A stretch of 64,000 nt of DNA from Diprion similis (taxonomy: Eukaryota > Arthropoda > Insecta > Hymenoptera > Diprionidae): assembly GCF_021155765.1 (NCBI RefSeq), contig NC_060114.1, positions 12,181,001 through 12,245,000 of the forward strand, read 5' to 3'. The position numbers and the translations under genes are program-made. Positions 1 to 11,500 of the stretch are shown in pieces (position 1 is the first letter of the stretch; each line of letters starts with the position of its first letter). The notes below the pieces were generated by a model, which was not told where the DNA came from, made no database searches, and saw nothing but the letters and a program-made list of their open reading frames with translations.

Positions 1-1187
1 TACGCAAAACGATCAGCTGATTGCCGTGTTCGGTGCCATATTGCTCAGCCGCGCCCACGTCTTTCAATCCACTAACGAGATGCTGCAAGCGATAAAGATA
101 AATATACAAGAAATTCAACAACTAGAAGAGAAAAAGTCTGAAAATTTCAATTAGCTCTGTATTATAATATGTATGCGTAGGAAAAAAATTGTTGAGAGTT
201 TTTCGCAACAGAATTCTTTGCTGTCATCTTAATACAGCGCTGGGCCAGATGTTGGCGTTGATTAATTAAGAAAATTAGCAGCAAAGTGTCGTTAAGAGTT
301 TAAAAAGTTTCATCAAAGATGCAGTGCCTACCTTTCTTATCCTTCGTCTCAGACGCCAGCACCCTGCAGGACAAACAAGGGCTGCGCTACCCTCCGCAAA
401 CCGATATTTCCGCCCGTAAAATTTCACTCAACTATTGTTTTACCTACGCTGTCTAATTATTTACCCACATCTCGCCTCGTCTTTTCTTGTCTTTGTTTTG
501 CGATTATGTGCCCCGGATACGGAGGCATCTCGGGTGAATGAGAATTCCCAAAGTCATCTGAAAGATGTCTACATAATCCTTAACTCATGGGCTCGAGACT
601 AATTAAGGTGTCTGGGTAAAGTCTGCTTCGAAGTACCTATAACGGTTTATTGTCAGCAGCATCGTATTATGATATTGTGTAACCTAAATTTCAGTACCTA
701 TATAGTTATAGTTTCGTTATTGAAGGGGATGAAAAAGGAGTAAATACGGTATCACAATGAACGGAAGCTTGACTAATAATTACACTCAATAATTTAGTGA
801 AATATATTTCGCCGGGGCAGATCCTAACCGCACCGGGAAGGAAGATTGAATCCAATTTCGTTGCGCAAACTACCACCGCGAGCGAAAACATCATTATTCT
901 ACGAGCACACCGGTGTTTGGTTCGGTTATACCCTACACGCTATGGTATAGAATAGAGGCCACCTATAGAGGCGTTGATAAGCCGTCCAATAGTTGCCAAA
1001 GCATGTCCCAACAAATATCAACAACTCCAATTGCCTTGCAAATTGTTTCCAAGCGTACTTAGTTGTTGATGTTTATACCATACGCGGTGGTGATTCAGGA
1101 GTCTGCGGTACTCGATCTGTACGAATAACTCTAGTGATAATTTCATAACGATACATTCGCACCAATATTTTCTTGTCATTGTTTCAG
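1..1187. other. Intronic sequence upstream of the first visible nephrin-like exon
   Basis: No exon I recognise on either strand. The stretch ends in a pyrimidine-rich acceptor (TTGTCATTGTTTCAG) at 1187. It is most simply an intron of the nephrin-like gene whose earlier exons lie off the window. Confidence 0.6.
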
Positions 1188-4100
1188 CACCGCCGATAAA
1201 GGTCGAGATCAGCAACTACCAGGAACACGCAAAAATCGAGGCGAAGGTTGGCCAGTCCTACCAGCTCCATTGTTCCGTGAGGTTGGCTAAACCTGCCGCA
1301 ACGATAGTTTGGTACCGAGGAAACGTTGAAGTCAAGGGCGGGGCGTCCGACATCGAGTCGATACCAACCGAGGATGGTGAGTTCCGTCAGAGTCCCTGAT
1401 CTTCGCCTCTTGGCCTTTCGACTTTTTGACCTTTTAATTCTTCTCGAGTCAAGGGTCGCCAGCTATCTCTCTCTCACCCCTGCAGTACTGTATCATCAAT
1501 AATTACGATCACTCTTTTCATGTCCATCTGCGAGTGACGAAGAGTGAAGAGTGAGTGCTTTTAAAAGAGTGGAATACATACCGATGACCGTCTTTATTTT
1601 GCGACGGGAAATATTAAGGCGAATTTCTCGCAACCGGGAAGAACTCGGAGACGACGTGACAAGTCCTCTCAATGTTCACGATTCATTTCAATTTTCTCTC
1701 TTCGCATTTTAGTTTAGCAATTAGACTGGAATGTGATTATTCTATGTGACAAGGTATTCAGAGATCGTGTTGAACGCGCTTGGTTATCACGGTAACGTTG
1801 GGAATTGTAAATTCCGGAAAATTATCTTTCCGCAAGTCTTGTTCTATGCTAGTTGGATTGCTTAAGACTAGACGTCGGACTACAAATTGAGTGAGAAAAT
1901 TGCCCGGAACTCAATTACGGTGTACCCCCTTATTTTTATTGTATCTTTTGTCATTAAACAGATTGTTGGATCATTAGGGAAATTTTGCAATTATGCAGGG
2001 ATCGCCGGGAGACTGACAATTCCGGATACTGTAGTGTGTGTAATATTTTTAAATATATTTCAATTCCATAAAAACGAGGGAAAATTATTCGTTTCCAACA
2101 TGCAAATTCGCTTAACTCTGAATTTAATATCTCCACGCCTCACCGCTGTCACACGTCGATTACACGCGTTCGTATAAACGCAGAATAAATCGATCTTGAT
2201 TACCTCCCGCGTGTATGACTTTGTCACTTTAATATTGGAGTATATTCGATGGACAGGTTTTTTTCGGAAGGTAGTAACGGTACACATCGAAAGCACGATG
2301 GGATTATTTGATAAATTTTCACTGGGATTGGGATTATGAATTTTTTTTCCTCCCCTTCTCGAGTCTGACACTCATGCCGCTTACTCTACTACTTCTCGAG
2401 TAGATCTTGGCAAGTATCAGGTAAGTATTAAGTCCCTGTCGAAGTGGAAGGAATAACATTGATTCTCAATTACCATACGCACACGGAGCTCAGGAGAGGG
2501 AAGAAGGAACACTTCCGCCCCTAAGAGTGATACAACCATACCGACCCCGTGCTTCCAGCAAAGACCCCGGAATTATGGAAGACTCTGATTATCTTCTCTC
2601 GGGTGGTAATTCCGAAATCCTAATTGATAAACGAGCGCGTAAACCGCTATTTAATCGCTTAAACGAGATGAAACCACGCGCAATTATCAGACCGTGATAA
2701 TTTTTTTTTTCCCCCAAGTATACTGTAAGGGCTTCTGATTTTCCCATCATGCCTGGAAGCAGAGAGTATCAGTTAGTGTGGCTGACACACGACTGTATTC
2801 AGCTGACACCGGCATACTACTTACTTCCGATGCATCAGTTTCGCCAATTTTATATTGCTGACGGATATGAAACGAGGCAACCTTTTTCAGACAAAGAAAT
2901 GCCGAAGGCAGGTGAATCGAGGAAGAAACTGTTGAAGTACGACACCCACGGCTCAATTACAATTGTCCCGACCGCCGACGACGATGAAACCGACTACACC
3001 TGCGAAGCCAGACACCCGGCCATCCCGGTCGACATGCCTATGCGAGCGACAATAAAACTGTCTGTCCTTTGTGAGTATTGTCTGCTTTCCTTTCCTTTGT
3101 ATGGTGTCAATGATAATAGGAAACAGTACGTTGTGTCAAACCCATTAGGTGCTCCGAGTCCCGGACACCGACTCAGCTGACGTTGCTAACTACGAATAGC
3201 GAACAATACTCCGCAGTATATTGGTGTGTTCGAAACAATACGAGAAGAACCTTTTCAAATCGTGCAACTCGAGGTCGCGTGTCAAATTAGCACTTTTTGC
3301 CGTCAAAAATTCACGAAAGATTTCTGCTCTCGTTTTTATTTAACCCCATTCATCATTCCGGATGCTTGAATATGAAAACCAATTGGGAAATACGTGTAAC
3401 AAGGGGTCGAGTCGAGAAATACCACGTTGTGGGGTAGAAGAAGAAGAAAAAAAAAACGTGTTTAACAGCCTGAAAATGAGTCTCCTTTTTCAAAAGACCC
3501 TATATTTCAATCAAATACGAGAGAATTATACCAGGTCTTTTCAAAATAAAGAAACATGCCGATACACTCTCCTTTTTCACACTCCGAAAGGACCTGTCAC
3601 CTTTAATACCTGGTAAATAAACATCCTGTATTCACGCGATGTACAACAGAGGCAGTGAGATGAGGATTTTTCTTCACCCAGTATCCAAGAAGAGCGTGTA
3701 CAAACTGGTTTAAACGTTCTTTCCTTCGATAATTCTTAATGACAGGTGTTTTCCCCAGTACTCTGATTACATAGCTTGAATTCTCTTCGTAGTTGAGAAT
3801 ACTTTTTCTCCATTGACGATTGTAGCATGAGTTAATGTAAAATCATGGACTCTTCGTATCGGTACATCGTAACAATGAAGAAATTCCATATTTGTTTTTT
3901 TCTTTTTCTATGAAATAAATTAATTGAAATCGTCAAGTCAATGTACCGTGTGTCCATGTGGAAAGTGCGCACTTTCCTCATGGACACACGGTATATATAA
4001 TGTCTATTACAGTATTGAAAAAAGAACCCGACTTGCATATTTATCACGGAGTATAATTGGTACACTTGCAAACGCGAACACAAGAAGAAACGTATACAAT

Positions 4101-7100
4101 AGTCGTTATCTTCGGAGTGTAAACAAGGGTTTGTCGACAGCGATTGAAAGTGATGGTGAAATACAATTGCAATGGGAGAAACGTAAAGTAAAGAGAGCGG
4201 AAAAAATCACTGAATGCTTTTTCTCCTTTTGACGATCCTCAGATCCTCCTGGTCAGCCTTACATCGAGGGCTACACGGAGGGTGAAACAGTGAGACGAGG
4301 ACAGCAGGTTGATCTGGTCTGCAGATCACGAGGCGGAAATCCCCCGGCGCAGGTTGTTTGGTTCAAAAACGACGAGCAAATTACAACGGCCTACCGTACC
4401 GAGGCTTCCTTTTCCGAAAACGTTCTTTCTTTCGAGGCAAAGGCGACAGATAACAAGGCGCGATTCACGTGCGAAGTATCAAACATCATGAGCGTCACAC
4501 CGCTCAAAGTCCACGTCGACTTGGCTGTTCTTTGTGAGTATCACGCGCCTTTCCCTTGTCTATATGTACATTTTTCTCCCTGGCAATTTTAGAATTTCAG
4601 CTGAGATATTTCTCACCGAAGAAGAGAGAGAGGGAAATTGAACTGCAAATATAAAAAATAATAATAATCATAAATTATACCCGAAAGGAAGTGAAAAAAA
4701 AATACCCTGGTTCAAACGTCCAGCACAATTCAAACGCGAAATTAATTAATAACACTCTGCAGAGCTTCGAGACGGAAAAGTTGGATACGATGCTGATTAA
4801 AGCTTATGAGAAGGGCGCTGTGAAAGTATTTTAAAGCCGTAGTGACGACGTTTTTCGAAAATTAACAGGCCGAAGTGATTCTCCAAAAACTCGAAGGACT
4901 CATTAGTTTACGCTGATAAAAAATTTTCCTCTTTGGGTTCATTATTTTACATTTCCCTCTGTATCTCTAATTTTTGATGATAATGTTTCCTTTCTTTATG
5001 GTTACCAGTTGCTCCAACCGGGGCGATAATCACGGGCCCAACGGAGGCGAAGGCAGGTGAAAGGGTGCAAATAACTTGTACGACGGAAAATTCAAATCCT
5101 CCAGCTGATATAAAGTGGGTCGTGGCTGGCAGAAACTTTCGCAACAGTACTTCAAGAACGAATCTTGCGAGCCAGGGTGGTTGGATAACTACGTCGGACA
5201 TAACGTTCAACATAAACCCGGAAGTTCGAAGTATCGTCGTACTTTGTCACGCGCTAAACAACAAATTGGCCGAAAATGTCGTTGGCACGCACACCATCAA
5301 CGTCATTTGTAAGGAACTTGTAAAATGATACTCATCAACGTCAGCAATTTCATAATCGTCTCATCCAATTTTTCGAGTAGTACAAAAATATGTCTCATAA
5401 ATGTACAAGCCAGTCATAGGTATTCAATTCCAGTTACGTGATATTTTAGCGAAAACGTGATCAAAACAATAATTGAATTTCTTATCGATCGTAATCAAAA
5501 GTTCCTCTCGCAAGTGGTGTTTCACTTTTTCTTTTCTTTTTACCCATTACGAAACAGATCCTCCTTCCGATATCGTCGTCACTGGTTACGAGGACGGCGA
5601 GAGTATCGATGCTGGCACAGTTCTGAAACTGTCATGCACAGCAACGGCCGGAAATCCTCCGGCTACCTTAACGTGGTACAAGAATGACAAAAAGGTAAAG
5701 AAAAGATGTTATAAAAACGACTTTTTATTTTTTTTGCTCACTTCCCTGGTTCGACACAGATAAAATCTTATATCGATGAAGAATGACTTACAATTAACAT
5801 GATGCCTTAGGGATTCGTAGATTATAATCAGCTAATCTTTTACGGTTAAATTATACGTGTATTAAATTAAGTTGCAAAGAAATTTCACGCAAGTTGTTGA
5901 GCTTTTACTTGGTCGCGTTAAATTGATATACACCCAAAGACACGATAAGAAATCAATTTTAACAATAATTAGTACGACTTTCTTCGATTGGCGTCTGTCC
6001 AATAACGATGTTCGATACCAAATAAATACATTTTTGTATGTATTGATGTCATACCAACAATTTTTGCGATCCATCGACTTTATCCCTTCGTCTAACACGT
6101 TTTCAGGTCAATGGGAACATGCGGACACGCGACCACGCAGTTTCCAGCGAGCTGACAATGCTTGTTAACGCTTCCGATAACAATGCGAGGATCAGATGCG
6201 AGGCCACAAATTCAGCTGTCGAAATACCGCTTATTGGACTGTTACAGCTCAAAGTCAACTGTGAGTTTCAAAAATAGTCTTTAATTTTGTACTTATACAC
6301 CCAATGTACTTCATCAGTCCATCGTTAAACTGGTCAACCTTTCCTTGGATAATATTGCCCCTTTTCGGGTACAGTTTCAATTCTGTTCCAAAATTTAAAC
6401 AGGACATTTTTAAATAAGCTGCAGACAGAATAATCCTGGGTATCTATAAAATTTTTAAATGTTCATAGATGATTTTCCAAAAAAATTCTGTACTTACTCA
6501 ATTTTCCAGTAAATTTATCATGAATTTTTGTGAATAATTCGCAAAAATTTGTTTGTTCACGTTTAGATTTCTAAATAATATGTTTAAGGGGAGAATAAAC
6601 TTTCTTTTATGTACCAGCAATTACGATTTTTCTTTTTTACCTCTTCGTGCAGTTCCTCCGGATCAAGTCAAGATCACTCGAGTACCAAACGAATTTCGGG
6701 CCGGTGAATTAGGGCAGCTTATTTGCGAGTCGAGCAGCAGTAATCCACCCGCTGAAATGTCATGGTGGAAACAGGGCATTCCTGTTCCTGAAACTCATAA
6801 CGATACAAAACCTGGACTGCACGGCGGATACCTTTCCTCGGTCGAACTGTCGCTGCAGTTGAACGAAAAAATGAACGGTGAGGTATACACTTGTCAGGCG
6901 AGGAACGCTGCCCTGCAGAGAGCTGTACACGATGCCACGACACTTACAATCGCATGTAAGTTGAGTAAAGTATAGAAGATATATCTTCTCCTGGGTGTTA
7001 TTCGAACTTCAATGTCACAGCTCACAATCACAGTTTTCATGTTTGACCTTGGAAGTTTTATTCCATTCGATTGCAAGATTATTATATATTCACCTATTTC

Positions 7101-8562
7101 TCGTACAGATAAACCAATCTTTTCACCGCTGGACCCGAACGAACTCGTCGGAATGGAGGGTGAACCCTTTGTCATATCTGTGTTAGCAACTGGAAATCCT
7201 ACAGCGATAACTTACACATGGACCAGATCTGGTTCGCCATTGAGTACAAGCAACAAGAGATTTACGGCTCGTGGTTCGACTCTGAATATAACTAAACTGG
7301 AACGTCGCGATGCTGGAACTTACAGATGCGAGGCAATAAACTCAGAGGGATCATCTACATACGACCTAAATCTGACTGTACAATGTAAGAATTAACCTTT
7401 CTCTCTGACAAACCAAAGCGTTTATCATTATATTTCTTTCTCCTTGGCTCTGATTATTCTTGAATATAAATTCTCGTTCGACGTCTATCAACCCCGAATA
7501 TCTCTTTAGTTCCAGCCAAAATTATACGAACTTCTAAATCTGGGGTCGTGTATCCTCCCGATTCTGAGGCAAAGCTATGGTGCGAGGTTGACGGCAGTCC
7601 AATTGGTGACAGCTACATTACATGGTATAAAGTCGGGTCGAACGCCGATCTCAGCAGAAGATTCCTCACTTCTTTTACAAACAAAACTTCGTACCTTCAC
7701 ATCATGGAGCCAAGTCGCGAAGACATCGGTGAATATCAGTGTAACGTAAACAACGGAATCAGCAATGTGACATCGAGACCAATTCTGTTCGTCACAAATT
7801 GTGAGTTGCACGAGTATCTTTATACTGTCTCATAGATTTGGAATTTTGCAATACATTTACTTATTCTGATTCGTCTTTACAGTCAAACCTGAAATAGAAA
7901 GCTCACCATTGACCAGGAAAGCTGCAGCCAACAAGGGAGCCAAAGTTCAATTGACCTGCAAGGCAAGAGGTTCACCGCTGCCAAAATTCACGTGGACCTT
8001 CAGTGGGAGACAACTAATGCCCAATAGGACTGATAATAAATATGACATCGTTCAAACTGAGGTGAGTTAGAAGCAACACATACTTTCGGTTAGTAAGACT
8101 GAATCCCAGTTCGCAGACTCTACGTAAGTTTTTCAGAGATAGTGCTGTTTGAAGCATAACCAAGCTCTGAAATTATAAATGAAATATTTATTTTCCGAAG
8201 TAGATTGCAAAATTTAATAAGAATTTAAACCAGATTTCAAAAATTTTGGTCAAGTTTCAAAGAGAATTTTTTGACTGGGTTTTGCTTTTCACATTTGGAA
8301 CGTAGCAAAGCAAGTTTCAGAGTAAACATAAACTATTTCAGAACAATTGTATCTATTGAGCATCTAGAGATATTCAGAAAACCATTGAGTTTTAGTAAAA
8401 TTCTTAAGGTTTCTGTAAAACTTCACTATATTTCAGCTCACTCAGTTGTCCGCTCAATCAGTGATGACAATATACCAGGTGTCTTCGGGCGACTATGGTA
8501 AATACGAGTGCAAGGCACGTAACAAGGTAGGGAGTGTGATTGAGGAGGTGTTTTTGGACGTA
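1188..8562 (+). CDS. Ig-domain exon series (eight Ig domains) of the nephrin-like gene
   Basis: Each Ig domain shows the early Cys, the core Trp (for example TIVWYRG, QVVWFKN, TLTWYKN, EMSWWKQ) and a late YxC or FxC motif (DYTCEA, RFTCEV, EVYTCQA, TYRCEA, EYQCNV, KYECKA). Domain 1 is split between 1188-1376 and 2891-3070. Domains 2 and 3 are single exons (4243-4533, 5009-5308). Domain 4 is split (5558-5694 and 6107-6260). Domains 5 to 7 are single exons (6653-6955, 7109-7384, 7510-7800). Domain 8 is split (7883-8061 and the start of 8437-8857). In domain 6 (7109-7384) the usual first Cys is replaced: the strand reads PFVISVLATG, so the B-F disulphide is probably missing there. Several domains carry the GNPPA or SNPPA turn typical of nephrin-family Ig repeats. 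Introns above 300 bases here (1377-2890, 3071-4242, 4534-5008, 5695-6106, 6261-6652, 8062-8436) hold no exon I recognise. Confidence 0.87.
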
Positions 8563-11500
8563 ACATCACCGCCAGAACCACCCTCGGATCTCCGAGTCTA
8601 CAACGTTACCCACGATACAGTGGTTCTTGTATGGAGGAGGGGATTCGACGGAGGTCTTACAACTTCGCACCAAGTCAGGTGGAGACAAGCATTGGATTAC
8701 GAAGACAGATATCAATACATTGATGCTTCACCTGGGCAGGACCACGTCGTAATAACTGGGCTGAACCTGGGCACTTACTACGTATTCAGTATAAAGGCGA
8801 TCAATGCCAAGGGGCAGAGTGCCTTCCTCCCAGACCTGGTCAAAGTGCAAACGTTGCGTAAGTCACATCATACTTGTCACAAAATTGACAATAATATTAA
8901 AACACATCAACTCGATGGACAATTCTCCTTTTGTCTAATTCTAGTTAAAGGTATCTAGATACCAGTAGAGATTACAGTAACATTCCGTAGAATGACATTG
9001 AGTTTTACACTAAGAACTAGTACACGTGAATTCTCATCCAGGGCTCTTGGTGATAATGTAGAAATGATATTTAACGCTGCTTCCAAATTATATTATACCT
9101 ATTTTCAAAATGAGTAAAAATCATTACATACTTTCGTAAACGCTTATGTGGATAACCAACAGTATCAAACTTGTTCCAACTGAAAACTTAACATTAATCG
9201 TATCAAAATTCTCCTGCGGAATGCATGATCTTTTATGTCCTAACATCTCTGTAGCATGATATCAAATTGCAATCCGTTCGTGTAATGTATCTATTTATGT
9301 CTGTCGCTATCAAATAGTGCCGCTCAATGAACAATTCGAACGTATACCTGAGTCAGTAGACTAGATAGTGTGCACAGAGTAACAGTGTGATACCGCACAG
9401 AAAGCCTTTGCAAGAAGTAGATACTGATAGAAGTTTCATCGAATATCCATACCCATAAGTTTCTCATTTCGTCTTAAAACAGAGTTAGAAAAACCACCTC
9501 TTGTCTGCAACCTTTAAATTCTGTTCATTGTGAAAATATTCGAAAGAAGAAAAGACACATTTCTGCTCCAGCGGTGTAATACTGATACTCCGCACGTCAA
9601 CTCCTGATCAGTGTACCGTTGGAAGTAATAAAAATATACGATAAAAAATAAAATGCAAAGACGCGAATTGAAGAACGAAAAGAATGACTATTGCTGCAGA
9701 AATATCAGAGACTAACAATTAGTAGGGTAATTGTAAGGCTGTGCATGTGTAACGTCTGGGTGACGGGGGATGGGTTGGGTTGCAGGGGAAGCACCTCCAA
9801 CCGAGTTGACGGCGAGCGAGTCTAGCTCTTCCTACATCATCGTCATTATCATCGCTGTATCCGCCTGTGCTTGTCTACTCATTGTCACGCCAATAGTCTA
9901 TGCTACGTTAGCATCAAAAAAGAAGGCGAATCGCTCTGGTAAATATTACTATTCACGTTATCCTTCAATTTTTTTTCTCCTGTAGGACCGAATAATGTGG
10001 AGAGTCTCCCAGACGTTCTTGTGGTGCAAGGAGACATCCCGATGAATTATATCTATGCCATCGCAGCCACACTCGTCGTCTTTTTTCTTATTAATCTATT
10101 CATCATGTTGTGGTACATTGTGCGAAAGCGAAACAAGGATCGTAAGTTTATAAATTTACTCCATGTGAGATCGAATGTAATTTAGGGCTCGTTTAAACCG
10201 TGAGAATATTTTTTTGGGTGGGTATTATCCAAAAGCGGAGGAAAAAATGGTTACATGATACCAGTTAATTCAAGAATACAACTTCCTGATTTTTCACTTT
10301 ATAGTTACTATTCAAGACCACGTTTGCCTCAATGGTCAATTATTCGTCGTTAGTGACAATTATCGCTACGAAGAATTGAGACTATTTTGTTTGTTCTTCA
10401 AGATTCTAGTCACTACTAAATATCGATAGTATTTACAAGGAACATAATGGGCGAAGAAATATGACTGATTCCAAGAACAGGATTGAAATTCATTTATTAA
10501 TACTTACTTGTATTGTCATTTGTGCAGGCATAAACAAATCTCAAACTGCGGATATGTACGCCCCATCTACTGTCAATGGAGACACGATGACTGGCGAGTT
10601 GAGTTCAGTTTCGGATGAGAAGAGTGACGTTAACTTCGATGCAAACGATTACGTGGTCAGTGCGATCAGTCAGTATGTTCTTAGTAACAAGTAATTGCAG
10701 AGGGTAGGTTTGAGTTCTTTTAACCCTTTTTCTTTCTACATTTTTCTTTCCATACGTATGCTTGCACGATCTGGATACTTCAACCACTTACTTTTTTTTC
10801 ACTTTTACTTTTATTGTATACTTTCGATTATGAACGTAACTAATTTTAGTCTACCTAACATTCGATTTATTTCTATTCTGTTCTCACGTTAGATAGCTCA
10901 AATTTTTTTTACACTTAACGTGATCTCAGTTTTCAAAGCAATTCATTGCCTTTGAATCGAACCGTCCAATATTTATTATAATTCGTAATTACATTATTAT
11001 CAATAACATCAATCAAGTCTACCTTTATTCCTTTTTTCTTGTAAACACATCAAAGTTATTATTGATTTTTCACCTCTTGGGTTATACTCTCTCTTGGAAA
11101 AAGTAATTCTGTTCAAGATTTAAAAGCCGAACAGGTAGGTTGTGGGGTGCTTTAATTCTTGAAACTCCTTACGTTTTCTTCCTTACCTGCTTATACGTAT
11201 GTCGAATTAAAAAGTAATTGGAGCTAGTATTAATAAAACTTGAAAACTGCATTTTCTGCCGTTTGAAGATGTATGTTGAAAACTTTAAACGCTGTATAGC
11301 GTGTAAATATCCATGCCCTCTTGCATTACTTTTTAACAGTGACAGTGATCATGTATCTGTGTAGCAAGTTGAGACTAATATTCTGAACGCAAGTTGCTGG
11401 GAAAAATATTTCTTTCAACTTGTTGTACAGGGTTATTATTATTGCATTTAACTTATCTTTTAGATACGTTTCAATCATCAACTGCAAACACTTTTATTGC

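Noticed and set aside
5872-6168. Open frames on both strands within the intron 5695-6106
   Set aside because: They overlap the true exon in the wrong frame, and composition is intronic.
9786-10141. Reading both membrane exons into a single two-pass protein
   Set aside because: The 47-bp gap is too short for a normal intron, and two spans would place the conserved tail outside the cell.
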